A stretch of 14,006 nucleotides of DNA, taken from the NCBI GenBank assembly GCA_012719335.1, contig JAAYAO010000270.1, positions 1 to 14,006 of the forward strand. The letters run 5' to 3'. This DNA comes from Propionibacterium sp. (lineage in GTDB: Bacteria; Actinomycetota; Actinomycetes; Propionibacteriales; Propionibacteriaceae). The notes beneath the pieces are model-generated. The model was given only the letters and a program-made list of their open reading frames with translations. It made no database searches and was not told where the DNA came from. Shown here piece after piece: positions 1 to 6,719 of this stretch (its first letter is position 1; each line of letters begins with the position of its first letter). The translations under genes and the position numbers were made by a program.

Positions 1-1541
1 ATCGGCTCCATGGACGCAGCGGCGTTCAGCTTCATGGTGCAGCTGCCCAGCGGGATCATCCCCCGGTCCAGGGCGATGTCGCGGTCGGCGAGGGTGCGCA
101 GGTATCGCATCATCGCGGTTTCGCTGTGGTGGCTGTGGAACACCGGATGGGTGCAGAACGGGGTGCTCCGGTCGTGGTCGGCCAGGCCGCCCACCGGCGT
201 CGAGCTTGCACCCGTGGTGGGTTCGGCCCCGGCGAACACGGCCAGCACCTCGTCCACCTCGGCGTCGGTGACGTCCTCGCCGATGGAGATGCCGACGGTG
301 TCGGCATCGATCCGGCGCAGGTGCAGGCCGCGGGCCCGGGCGGCCGAGACCACGGTGTCGGCCGTGCCCGGCGTGCGGACGCCGATGGTGTCGAAGAAGT
401 GTTCGTGGGTGAGCGGACGACCGGCGGCAGCCAGGGCTTCGGCCAGCCGGCGGGCCTTCCGGTGCACGTCGGTGGCGATCCGGCGCAGCCCGTCCGGGCC
501 GTGGTAGACCGCGTACATCGCGGCCACCACCGCCAGCAACACCTGGGCGGTGCAAATGTTGGAGGTCGCCTTCTCACGGCGAATGTGCTGTTCGCGGGTT
601 TGCAGGGCCAGACGCAGGGCCGGGACGCCGTCGGCATCGGTGGAGAGCCCCACCAGGCGGCCCGGCAGGCTGCGTTGCAGGCCGTCGCGCACCGCCATGT
701 AGCCGGCGTGCGGGCCGCCCCCGAACAGCGGCACCCCGAAGCGTTGGGCGCTACCGACGACGATGTCGGCCCCCCATTCGGCCGGTGGGGTGATCAGGGT
801 CAGGGCGAGCGGGTCGGCGGCGGCGATCACCAGGGCGCCGTTGTCGTGGGCCTTATCGGCGATCGCCCGCAGCTCGGTCAGGGTGCGAAGTCGCCCCGAG
901 GCGCCGGGTACCTGCACCACCACCGCGAAGGCGTCGTGGGTTTGCAGGTCGGCGACCAGGTTGTCGCTGCCGGCGGTCACTTCCCAGCCGGCGGCCTCCG
1001 AGCGGGTGCGGACCACCGCGGTGCTCTGCGGCAACAGGTCGGGGTCGAGGATCGCCACCTGGTGCTTCTTCACCGAGCGCCGGGCCAGGGCGATCGCCTC
1101 GGCCACCGCGGTGCCCTCGTCCAGCAGGGACGCGTTCGCCACCGGAAGCCCGCTGAGGTCACTGATCAGGGTCTGGAAGTTGAACAGGGCTTCCAGCCGG
1201 CCCTGGCTGATCTCGGGCTGGTAGGGGGTGTAGGCGGTGTACCAGGACGGGTCCTCCAGCACATTGCGCCGGATCACCGCCGGCGTGATGGTGCCGTGGT
1301 ACCCCAGCCCGATCATCGACCGGCCCGGGTTGTTGCGCGCGGCCAAGTCGGCGAGCCGGTGTTGGGCAGCGGTTTCGGTCAGCGGGGCGGGCAGATCGAG
1401 GGCCGCGTGCTCCCGCAGCTTCGCCGGGACGGCCCGGTCGATCAGGGCGTCGAGCGAGTCCACCCCGATCACGCCGAGCATCGTGTCGACATCGCTGCTG
1501 CGTGGTCCGAGATGACGATCGATGAAGGCGTCGGAAGGCAC
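1..1541 (-). CDS. gcvP: Glycine dehydrogenase (decarboxylating), P protein; N-terminal 513 residues only
   Basis: The P protein of the glycine cleavage system decarboxylates glycine with pyridoxal phosphate and passes the aminomethyl group to the lipoyl arm of GcvH, in the cytoplasm. The visible part begins PSDAFIDRHLGPR, the family's usual N-terminus. It continues with YTPYQPEISQGRLEALFNFQ (about 104-123), NASLLDEGTAVAEA (about 137-149) and, at the window edge, MIPLGSCTMKLNAAA. The last motif sits about halfway along the usual ~950 residues, so the half with the PLP lysine lies outside the window. The start is GTG, with GAAAG about 8 nt upstream and an in-frame TAG further up; no other start lies between. 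It follows the second merR gene at 200 bp, and gcvH lies about 2.7 kb further upstream in the same direction. I found no glycine riboswitch in the gap. The family call is near certain. Confidence 0.97.
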   Translation of the reverse strand, partial: MPSDAFIDRHLGPRSSDVDTMLGVIGVDSLDALIDRAVPAKLREHAALDLPAPLTETAAQHRLADLAARNNPGRSMIGLGYHGTITPAVIRRNVLEDPSWYTAYTPYQPEISQGRLEALFNFQTLISDLSGLPVANASLLDEGTAVAEAIALARRSVKKHQVAILDPDLLPQSTAVVRTRSEAAGWEVTAGSDNLVADLQTHDAFAVVVQVPGASGRLRTLTELRAIADKAHDNGALVIAAADPLALTLITPPAEWGADIVVGSAQRFGVPLFGGGPHAGYMAVRDGLQRSLPGRLVGLSTDADGVPALRLALQTREQHIRREKATSNICTAQVLLAVVAAMYAVYHGPDGLRRIATDVHRKARRLAEALAAAGRPLTHEHFFDTIGVRTPGTADTVVSAARARGLHLRRIDADTVGISIGEDVTDAEVDEVLAVFAGAEPTTGASSTPVGGLADHDRSTPFCTHPVFHSHHSETAMMRYLRTLADRDIALDRGMIPLGSCTMKLNAAASMEP

Positions 1542-1640
1542 GGCGGCTCGCTTTCGGTGTCGATAATCTGCCTTCGCCCGACCCTACCGCCGTGCGGTGA
1601 TCCGTGTGGCACCGCCACCGGGATCCGCTGATCCGGGCCT

Positions 1641-1732
1641 GGTCCTGGTTTCGACGGGCTCAACCGACGGATCCAGGCGGTCCTGGTTTCGACAGGCTCA
1701 ACCGACAGACCCGGACGGGCTCGGCCGACGGA
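1641..1732. repeat. Tandem REP-like repeat, two good copies and one degenerate
   Basis: Two 34-nt units at 1641-1674 and 1679-1712 have a 38-bp period and differ at three positions (1656, 1669, 1672). Their core is GGTTTCGACAGGCTCAACC. A third, decayed copy at 1713-1732 matches 17 of 20 bases of the first. The units fill most of the gap between the merR stop and the gcvP start. The core is an imperfect inverted repeat (GGTT/AACC ends). From memory, similar GTTTCGACA-GCTCAACC strings recur between genes in many actinobacterial genomes, which suggests a dispersed extragenic element. A role in ending merR transcription is possible but not shown. Confidence 0.75.
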
Positions 1733-1740
1733 ACCGCGGG

Positions 1741-2307
1741 TCAGGCGTGTTTGCGGGCGCGGCGCTGGGCGAGTTCGTCGGGGACGACCGGTTCGGGTTC
1801 GGCCTTGCTCATCGGCAGGGTCAGCAGCTTGCCCTCGATCGACTTCCAGACTCCGCCCAGGGCGATACCGAACACGCCCTGGCCCCCGCGCAGCAGGTCG
1901 ACCACCTGATCGTCGGAGGTGCACTCGTAGACCGAGACACCGTCGCTCATCAGGGTGACCTGGGTCAGATCGTCCACCCCGCGGGAGCGGAGGTGCTCGA
2001 TCGCGGTACGGATCTGCTGCAGCGAGATACCGGCGTCGATCAGCGACTTGATCACCTTCAACAGCAGGATGTCGCGGAAGCTGTAGAGCCGTGAGGTGCC
2101 CGACCCGGTGGCTTCGCGCACGGTGGGCACGACCAGTTTGGTGCGGGCCCAGTAATCCAGTTGGCGGTACGTGATGCCGACGATGTCGCAGGCCACCGGG
2201 CCACGGAATCCGACATCCTCGGGCAGCGGCGCGAAGTCGCCGTCGAACAACAAGTCCTGTGCCGCGGCGGGTGTCGCCTCATCGGCAGGTTGCTGTTGAT
2301 ACGTCAC
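1741..2307 (-). CDS. MerR-family regulator (second MerR of the gcv/garA locus, Rv1830-like)
   Basis: This is a predicted 188-residue DNA-binding transcription factor. A winged-helix MerR domain covers about 37-110, with ITYRQLDYWARTKLV (about 45-59) as recognition helix and wing approach. RLYSFRDILLLKVIKSLIDAGISL (about 73-96) and QQIRTAIEHL follow. The C-terminal part (about 115-168, SVYECTSDDQVVDLLRGGQG then the FGIALGGVWKSIEG segment) is typical of this actinobacterial group and has no known metal-binding cysteine pattern. I chose the GTG at 2307 because GAGGG lies 4 nt upstream; a TTG 18 codons further up is open but lacks a ribosome site. The gene sits between the nuclease-domain gene and gcvP, as in mycobacteria. 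Its regulon is not known to me; control of gcvP or of the cluster is only inferred from position. Confidence 0.9.
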   Translation of the reverse strand: MTYQQQPADEATPAAAQDLLFDGDFAPLPEDVGFRGPVACDIVGITYRQLDYWARTKLVVPTVREATGSGTSRLYSFRDILLLKVIKSLIDAGISLQQIRTAIEHLRSRGVDDLTQVTLMSDGVSVYECTSDDQVVDLLRGGQGVFGIALGGVWKSIEGKLLTLPMSKAEPEPVVPDELAQRRARKHA

Positions 2308-2434
2308 GGTACCCTCGCATTCTGCTGCTTGTCGGTTGCGGCCGGTGGCCGTCCGGGTCAACCCGACCCTACTGCGTCCGACGCCGTCACCGGTTCAGGG
2401 CAACGCCGTGCGTCGCGGCAAGTCTGATTCCGAA

Positions 2435-2440
2435 ATGATA
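2435..2440 (-). promoter_or_regulatory. Possible -10 element for the MerR gene
   Basis: TATCAT, a five-of-six match to the SigA -10 consensus, begins seven bases after the stop codon of the nuclease-domain gene. It would start transcription about 120 nt before the MerR GTG. No convincing -35 hexamer is seen 16-18 nt further up. It is offered because the 139-bp gap is the widest inside the left cluster before the merR-gcvP gap. Confidence 0.25.
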
Positions 2441-2446
2441 ACGCCG

Positions 2447-2941
2447 TCACGCCTGTTCGGGGTCATCGGATTCGGGATCGGTGCCGAAATCCTCCGGTGA
2501 GACGTGGTCCAGAAACTCCCGGAACTTCTCCACCTCGTCGTCCTGCTCCTCTTCGGGCACGGCGATCCCGGCCTCGTCGAGGACTTCCTCCGAGCACAGG
2601 ATCTGCACCCCGCAGCGCAACGCCAGCGCGATCGCGTCCGAGGGTCGGGCACTGATCTCGGCCTCGGCGAACACCAGTTCGGCGTAGAAGGTGCCGCCGC
2701 TGATCTCGGTGATGTGTACCTCGCGCAGTTGGTGACCCAGTTCGCTCAGGGTGTTCACCATCAGGTCATGGGTGAGCGGCCGGGGCGGCACATTGCCCTC
2801 CTGGACGTTGGCGATCGCCGAGGCCTCGTTGGCGCCGATCCAGATCGCCAGATAACGCGCACCACCCACTTCCCGCAGCAGCACCATCGGTGCGCTGGAG
2901 GGCATTTCGACCCGTACCCCGACGACATCAAGCTCGCGCAT
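2447..2941 (-). CDS. Bifunctional nuclease domain protein (DUF151, Rv1829-like)
   Basis: This 164-residue cytoplasmic protein has one BFN/DUF151 domain over about 1-135. The characteristic parts are MRELDVVGVRVEMPSSAP at the N-terminus, LREVGGARYLAIWIGANEA (about 22-40), and the strong SARPSDAIALALRCGVQIL block (about 97-115), followed by an acidic tail ending DPESDDPEQA. Related proteins have been reported to have RNase and DNase activity in plants. The bacterial role is unsettled, so the product name describes a domain and not a proven reaction. The ATG at 2941 follows a GGGGG run. The gene is 32 bp downstream of ftsR and probably in the same transcript. The same neighbours surround it in mycobacteria and corynebacteria. 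Confidence 0.93.
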   Translation of the reverse strand: MRELDVVGVRVEMPSSAPMVLLREVGGARYLAIWIGANEASAIANVQEGNVPPRPLTHDLMVNTLSELGHQLREVHITEISGGTFYAELVFAEAEISARPSDAIALALRCGVQILCSEEVLDEAGIAVPEEEQDDEVEKFREFLDHVSPEDFGTDPESDDPEQA

Positions 2942-2973
2942 GCCCCCAGCCTAACGACGAAGGCCAACCTTCG

Positions 2974-3654
2974 TCACCGGTCCATCGCCTGCCGCATCAT
3001 CGCCGCGTGGGCGGTGGCGGCCAACTGCACCACCTCGGCGGCCAGTTTGCGATTGCCGGAGCGGCGCAGGTGCGGGGCCAGGGCCTGCTCGATCAACCCG
3101 ACCTCCCGGGTGGCGGCCAACTGGAAGGCGCGCAGGTGCCGGGCGTCCATGCCGTACTCGGCGAGCCGGCGGGCCACCAGACCGATCGTCACCGCGTCGC
3201 GGCCGTAGAACCGTGAGCCGCGTCGGGAGGTGATGATGTGCTGGCGTTCCAACTCGGCCAGGAAGGCCTCGGGCAGGCCGGTGGCCTTGAGGAACTCCCC
3301 CCGTGACAGCCGCAGCTCCTTCGGTTGGGGGGTGCGTGGCTGTTGCGCGGCGGGCGCGGCGGCCTGGCCGGTGGGTGCGGGTTGATTCACCGCCGGCGGG
3401 GTCAGGCCCCGGTCGATCATGTCGAGGTGTTCACGAATCACCTTGTGCGGCAGGTAGTGATCGCGCTGCATCGTCAGGATGTAGCGCAGCCGGGCGATGT
3501 CGTTCTCCGAGTACAGCCGGTAGCCGGACGGGGCACGTTCGGGCGTGAGCAAGCCCTCGCTCTCCAGGAATCGAATCTTCGAGATGGAGATGTCGGAGAA
3601 CTCGTTCTTCAGAATGGCCAGCACCTGGCCGATCCGACGTACCTCGCCGGCCAT
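2974..3654 (-). CDS. ftsR: MerR-type regulator FtsR (Rv1828-like)
   Basis: A 226-residue transcription factor. The MerR helix-turn-helix is at about 7-80: IGQVLAILKNEFSDISISKI, IRFLESEGLLTPERAPSGYR and LYSENDIARLRYILTMQRD. A proline/alanine/glutamine linker (about 86-112) leads to a conserved C-terminal effector-like domain (about 115-226) with LSRGEFLKATGLPEAFLAEL and RFYGRDAVTIGLVARRL. Orthologues are Rv1828 of M. tuberculosis and, as I recall, FtsR of C. glutamicum, which activates ftsZ and affects cell division. The ATG overlaps the garA stop by one base (TGATG), so translation is probably coupled to the FHA protein. The target genes in this organism lie outside the window. Length and linker fit the family. 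Confidence 0.93.
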   Translation of the reverse strand: MAGEVRRIGQVLAILKNEFSDISISKIRFLESEGLLTPERAPSGYRLYSENDIARLRYILTMQRDHYLPHKVIREHLDMIDRGLTPPAVNQPAPTGQAAAPAAQQPRTPQPKELRLSRGEFLKATGLPEAFLAELERQHIITSRRGSRFYGRDAVTIGLVARRLAEYGMDARHLRAFQLAATREVGLIEQALAPHLRRSGNRKLAAEVVQLAATAHAAMMRQAMDR

Positions 3655-4160
3655 CAGCTCATGTCGTGCGGACTGGCGAAGTACACCAACCGGAACTTGC
3701 CGATCTGAACCTCGTCGCCGGTGCGCAGGGTGACCTGCCCGTCGATCAGGTCACGGTTGACATAGGTGCCGTTGAGACTGCCGACGTCGGAGACCACCAG
3801 AGTGTTGCCCTGCCGCACGAAGCGGACGTGGTGGCGCGAGACCGTCACATCGTCGAGGAAGATGTCCGACCCGGGATGCCGTCCGGCGGTGGTTTCGGGC
3901 TTGTCGACCAGGATCCGGGACCCGGCCTCTGGGCCGCGACGCACCAGGAACAGCGACGACCCCTGCGGCAGGGCGTTGATCGCCTGCTCCTCGTCCGGGC
4001 TCAGTTCCGGGCCGGCGGAGAGCGGCTCCTCGGCCACGCTCGGGATCACCTTGGTGGTGTCGGCGTTGGCCATGGCCTCGGTGCTCACCGCACGTCCACA
4101 TTGGGAGCAGAAGCGAGCATTGGATTGATACTCATACCCGCATTGGGAACAGAACGGCAT
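3654..4160 (-). CDS. garA: FHA-domain metabolic regulator GarA/OdhI with N-terminal zinc ribbon
   Basis: GarA/OdhI proteins bind and inhibit 2-oxoglutarate dehydrogenase and affect glutamate metabolism until a Ser/Thr kinase (PknB/PknG type) phosphorylates an N-terminal threonine pair. The phosphothreonine then docks into the protein's own FHA domain. This 168-residue form carries the FHA domain at about 68-162: GRHPGSDIFLDDVTVSRHH (93-111, with Arg94 and Ser109) and SLNGTYVNR (128-136). Upstream is a threonine pair, T35-T36, in ADTTKVIP, which resembles the ETTSVF site. It differs from mycobacterial and corynebacterial forms by an N-terminal CSQC-X10-CSQC zinc ribbon (Cys4, 7, 18, 21). The isoleucine-proline after the TT pair also departs from that motif. 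The gene lies 45 bp downstream of gcvH and overlaps ftsR by one base. Confidence 0.94.
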   Translation of the reverse strand: MPFCSQCGYEYQSNARFCSQCGRAVSTEAMANADTTKVIPSVAEEPLSAGPELSPDEEQAINALPQGSSLFLVRRGPEAGSRILVDKPETTAGRHPGSDIFLDDVTVSRHHVRFVRQGNTLVVSDVGSLNGTYVNRDLIDGQVTLRTGDEVQIGKFRLVYFASPHDMS

Positions 4161-4205
4161 GTGGATCAGTCTCTCATGTGTCGAAAGAGGTGAACGGGAC
4201 GCCCC

Positions 4206-4592
4206 TCAGTCGCCGACCTCGGCGGCGTAGGCGTCGGCGTCCATCAGGTCGTCGAGATCGGAGTCGTCGGACACCTCGACCTCGAACAACCAGCCGTCGC
4301 CGTAGGCGTCGTTGTTGATCACCTCGGGACGGTCCCCGACCACCTCGTTGATCTGGGTCACCACCCCACCGACCGGGCAGAAGATGTCGGACACCGACTT
4401 GGTGGATTCGAGTTCACCGACCGAATCGCCGGCGCTCACCTCGTCACCCACCTCGGGCAGCGACACGTACACGATGTCGCCCAACTGCTCGGCGGCATAC
4501 TCGGTGATGCCGATCCGCACCGTGGCACCATTGCCGTCGCGCACCCATTCGTGGTCGCTGCTGTACTTGAGATCCTCGGGGAACTCGGCCAT
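4206..4592 (-). CDS. gcvH: Glycine cleavage system H protein
   Basis: GcvH is the small lipoylated carrier that takes the aminomethyl group from GcvP to GcvT and is reoxidised by dihydrolipoamide dehydrogenase. The 128-residue protein has the standard opening (LKYSSDHEWVR), ITEYAAEQLGDIVYVSLPEVG (about 29-49), and the lipoyl-lysine site GELESTKSVSDI with Lys65 as the modified residue. NDAYGDGWLF (about 94-103) closes the barrel. All family landmarks are present and the length is normal. The start ATG is preceded by a perfect AGGAGG seven bases before it. The gene lies 49 bp downstream of the second DUF881 gene and 45 bp upstream of garA, separated from gcvP by garA, ftsR, the nuclease-domain gene and merR, as in mycobacteria. 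Confidence 0.98.
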   Translation of the reverse strand: MAEFPEDLKYSSDHEWVRDGNGATVRIGITEYAAEQLGDIVYVSLPEVGDEVSAGDSVGELESTKSVSDIFCPVGGVVTQINEVVGDRPEVINNDAYGDGWLFEVEVSDDSDLDDLMDADAYAAEVGD

Positions 4593-4620
4593 CTGTCCTC
4601 CTCGTGTGGCGCGTCTCTCA

Positions 4621-4639
4621 CCCTAGGGCACCCGGTGCC
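4621..4639. repeat. Small palindromes between DUF881 gene and gcvH
   Basis: CCCTAGGG (4621-4628) overlaps GGCACCCGGTGCC (4627-4639), a six-base-pair inverted repeat around one central base. They lie immediately after the upstream DUF881 stop codon and about 30 nt before the gcvH ribosome site. On the minus-strand RNA this could be a small hairpin that partly ends or protects the upstream transcript. There is no T-run, so a full terminator is unlikely. Confidence 0.35.
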
Positions 4640-4641
4640 GG

Positions 4642-5529
4642 TTATCGCACCGGCTCGGCGTACTGATTCTCGCGTGGTTCGTGCAGGGCGGTGATTTCGA
4701 TCCGCTCGCTGCGGGTGACGGTGACGTGCCCACCCACCCGGGGGCTGGTGATCTCGCTGACCAACCCGCCGCGGAAGCGGGCACCCTCCTCCAGGGCGTG
4801 CGGGTCACCGATCACCTCCATCTTGATCGGGGTGGTCAACGGTTTGCCGTCGATCAGCAGGCTGTCGGGGCCCTGGGCGATCCAACTGGACGTCACCAGC
4901 CGGATCGAATCGTTGAACTCGATCACCTCCGCGCCGGCATCGCGCATCTCCCCGATCGCGTTCAGCACCACATCGACGCCGACCTTGCCCTCCGGGTCGG
5001 AGATCCGGATCACCACACCGGGGCCCTCGGCCGGCACCGTCCCGGCCAGGATCTGCATCGTGGTGAGCCGCTTCTGGGCCTGTTCCCGGGCGACCCGTTC
5101 GGAGTCCTGGCCCGACACCAGCTCGTCGCGGGTGCGCTCCAACTCGGACAGCTCCATTTCCAACCGGCGGGTCTCCTGGGTGAGGGAGTCGAGCATCTGC
5201 ACCAGGTCGGAGCGGCGCAGCGAGGCATAGGTCTCGTCCTGGGTGGACACCCGGATCTGCATCACCACGGCCATCGCGAAGAAGGCCAGGATCACCGCGA
5301 CGATCACCTGACCGGCACCGGGGCGCAGCAACCGGCCCCAGTCGATCTTGGTGTCGGTGCGGCCGGTACCGCCGCGCAGGGCGGCCAGGGTCTCGTCGTC
5401 GTCACTGCTGCGGTCGAGTTCGGGGTCGAGTTCGGCTCGTTCCCGGCGCCGTTGGGCGCGGCGGGTCAGTACCCCGGATTGGCGGAACCGGGACCGGGGA
5501 CGTGGGGTGCGGCGTTCCTCCTCAGGCAC
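4642..5529 (-). CDS. DUF881 membrane-anchored protein (Rv1825-like)
   Basis: This is a 295-residue DUF881 protein of unknown biochemical function. The N-terminus is long, charged and cytoplasmic (about 1-70, rich in Arg and Glu/Asp). One transmembrane helix follows (about 73-90, VIVAVILAFFAMAVVM), then an extracytoplasmic coiled coil (about 104-155). The DUF881 core runs from AEGPGVVIRISDPEG (about 167-181) through NAIGEMRDAGAEVIEFND and SLLIDGKPL, ending with IEITALHEP. The topology, inside N-terminus and outside C-terminus, is inferred. The GTG start overlaps the end of the sbp gene by 8 nt, and the overlap region itself supplies the codons GAG-GAG after the start. A second DUF881 gene lies two genes upstream. 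The pair flanking Sbp is conserved in actinobacteria, pointing to an envelope or division complex; no enzymatic motif is visible. Confidence 0.92.
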   Translation of the reverse strand: MPEEERRTPRPRSRFRQSGVLTRRAQRRRERAELDPELDRSSDDDETLAALRGGTGRTDTKIDWGRLLRPGAGQVIVAVILAFFAMAVVMQIRVSTQDETYASLRRSDLVQMLDSLTQETRRLEMELSELERTRDELVSGQDSERVAREQAQKRLTTMQILAGTVPAEGPGVVIRISDPEGKVGVDVVLNAIGEMRDAGAEVIEFNDSIRLVTSSWIAQGPDSLLIDGKPLTTPIKMEVIGDPHALEEGARFRGGLVSEITSPRVGGHVTVTRSERIEITALHEPRENQYAEPVR

Positions 5530-5854
5530 GGAACACCTGCCTTCGGATCGCTGCGGCGTTGGTGAAGATCCGGATGCCCAGCACCACCACCACGCCGGTC
5601 GACAACTGTGAGCCGACCCCGATCTGGTCGCCGATCCACACGATCAGCGCTGCGATCACCACATTCGACAGGAACGACACCACGAACACCCGGTCGGTGA
5701 AGGTGCCCTCCAAGAAGGCCCGCAACCCGCCGAACAGGGCGTCCATCGCCGCCACGATGGCGATCGGCAGGTAGGGCTGCACCCACGCCGGGATCGACGG
5801 TTCGAGCAATACGCCCAGCACGATGCCCACGATCAGGCCGAGTAGCGCGATCAT
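5522..5854 (-). CDS. sbp: Small basic protein Sbp (DUF1290) membrane protein
   Basis: A 110-residue integral membrane protein of the Sbp/DUF1290 family (Rv1824-like). It starts MIALLGLIVGIVLGVLLEP. About three hydrophobic segments follow (about 2-18, 54-75 and 80-97) with the conserved IAIVAAMDALFGGLRA (about 31-46) and a basic C-terminus, IRRQVFRA. I chose the ATG at 5854 because AAGGAG lies nine bases upstream and because it overlaps the previous stop as ATGA; the open frame extends 40 codons further up but lacks family character. Family members sit beside cell-division or DUF881 genes in Gram-positive bacteria. The function is not known to me; a partner role for the two flanking DUF881 proteins is inferred from the overlaps on both sides. 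Confidence 0.92.
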   Translation of the reverse strand: MIALLGLIVGIVLGVLLEPSIPAWVQPYLPIAIVAAMDALFGGLRAFLEGTFTDRVFVVSFLSNVVIAALIVWIGDQIGVGSQLSTGVVVVLGIRIFTNAAAIRRQVFRA

Positions 5855-6672
5855 CGGGTGGTGCTCCTTTGTGCGTGCCGAAGGTCCTGGCCGGGGTCGG
5901 CCGACAGGTCCAGATTCTCGACGGTACGCGAATCGAACCGCAAGCCGAAGTTCTGGGTAACATAGTCCCACCATCGGCCGCCGGAGGATTCGGCGAAATC
6001 GGCGAGCAAGGTGTTCGGATCACCGATCGCCTCGACGACGTAGGGCCGGGTCAGCGACCGGTAATCCACGGTGATCGATTCACCGGCGCCGCGGATGGCG
6101 GTCAGCGTGCTGAGGCGGTGGCCGTTGATCGAGATCGCCTCGGCGCCGCTGACCCACAGGCCGTTCACCAACTGTTGCAGGTCGGTGTCGACGACCCGCT
6201 GGTTCACATCGGCCCCCGGGGCGTCGTCGACGGTGAGCACCACCCCCGGGCCGCGCACCGCCACGCCGCTGGCCGAGGCTTCGAGCCGTTCGAGCTCCAG
6301 CCGCAGATCCTCCAGGTCACCCTCCTGGTTGATCGCCTCACTCTGCAGGCGCACCACTTCGGCATCGACCCGCTCCACGTCGGCCTGCAGTTCGTTCTGG
6401 CGGCCGCGGGCGGCTTCGATGTGGCGGATCAGTTCCTCGCGTTCGGCGGCGATCAGCGGGCGGGTGTTGGTGGTCTGTACCGCGGCCACCGCGAACAGGG
6501 CACCGGCGATCAGCATCGCGACCAGCATCAGCACCCGAGCCCTCGGTCGACGGGGACGCGCCGCGGCCCGGGCGTAGTCGGGGTCGAGGGCGTCCTCGGT
6601 GATTTCGCGCAGCAGACTCATCGACGCGTCGGGACGTCGCTGCGAGCTGCTCACCCGGCCACTGTAGGTCAT
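5851..6672 (-). CDS. DUF881 membrane-anchored protein (Rv1823-like), first gene of the cluster
   Basis: A 273-residue DUF881 protein. It has a short cytoplasmic segment with an Arg/Pro-rich stretch (about 38-46), a transmembrane helix (about 47-65, VLMLVAMLIAGALFAVAAV), a coiled coil (about 74-132) and the DUF881 core. The core includes VRGPGVVLTVDDAPG (about 139-153), QLVNGLWVSGAEAISINGHRL and YVVEAIGDPNTLL. Its stop overlaps the sbp start (ATGA), so the two are probably co-translated. The ATG at 6672 has only a weak purine run (GGGGGGAAA) 10-18 bases upstream. Met18 (6621) is an alternative start with no better ribosome site. The gene is divergent from the phosphodiesterase, with 47 bp between starts, so the promoter of the whole left cluster should lie in or near that gap. 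No catalytic motif is visible. Confidence 0.91.
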   Translation of the reverse strand: MTYSGRVSSSQRRPDASMSLLREITEDALDPDYARAAARPRRPRARVLMLVAMLIAGALFAVAAVQTTNTRPLIAAEREELIRHIEAARGRQNELQADVERVDAEVVRLQSEAINQEGDLEDLRLELERLEASASGVAVRGPGVVLTVDDAPGADVNQRVVDTDLQQLVNGLWVSGAEAISINGHRLSTLTAIRGAGESITVDYRSLTRPYVVEAIGDPNTLLADFAESSGGRWWDYVTQNFGLRFDSRTVENLDLSADPGQDLRHAQRSTTR

Positions 6673-6707
6673 CGGATCGGATTTCCCCCCGGCTCACCGG
6701 GCAATGC

Positions 6708-6713
6708 CATACT
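6708..6713 (+). promoter_or_regulatory. Possible -10 box for a leaderless phosphodiesterase mRNA
   Basis: CATACT, a four-of-six match to TATAAT, ends six bases before the ATG at 6720. No Shine-Dalgarno sequence is seen before that ATG. A transcript starting at or near the A of the ATG would be leaderless, which is common in actinobacteria. No clear -35 element is present, so the call rests on spacing alone. Confidence 0.3.
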
Positions 6714-6719
6714 TCGCCC

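Noticed and set aside
126..1631. Long plus-strand open frame opposite gcvP
   Set aside because: It is the antisense shadow of gcvP. Its composition (Gly/His/Arg/Gln-rich, low complexity) is typical of a GC-rich reverse frame, while the minus strand gives a clear P protein.
1542..1740. Glycine riboswitch upstream of gcvP
   Set aside because: The gap is mostly REP-like repeats, and I could not find the paired conserved cores of a glycine aptamer. The gap before gcvH is only 49 bp, too short.
2381..2450. Repeated ACGCCGTCAC at 2381-2390 and 2441-2450
   Set aside because: Two copies of a 10-base GC-rich string, one overlapping a stop codon, can easily arise by chance; no further symmetry supports a site.
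2418..2455. Second SigR-type promoter before the MerR gene
   Set aside because: On the minus strand GGAAT is followed by GTT, but the spacer is about 22 bases, outside the 18-19 rule.
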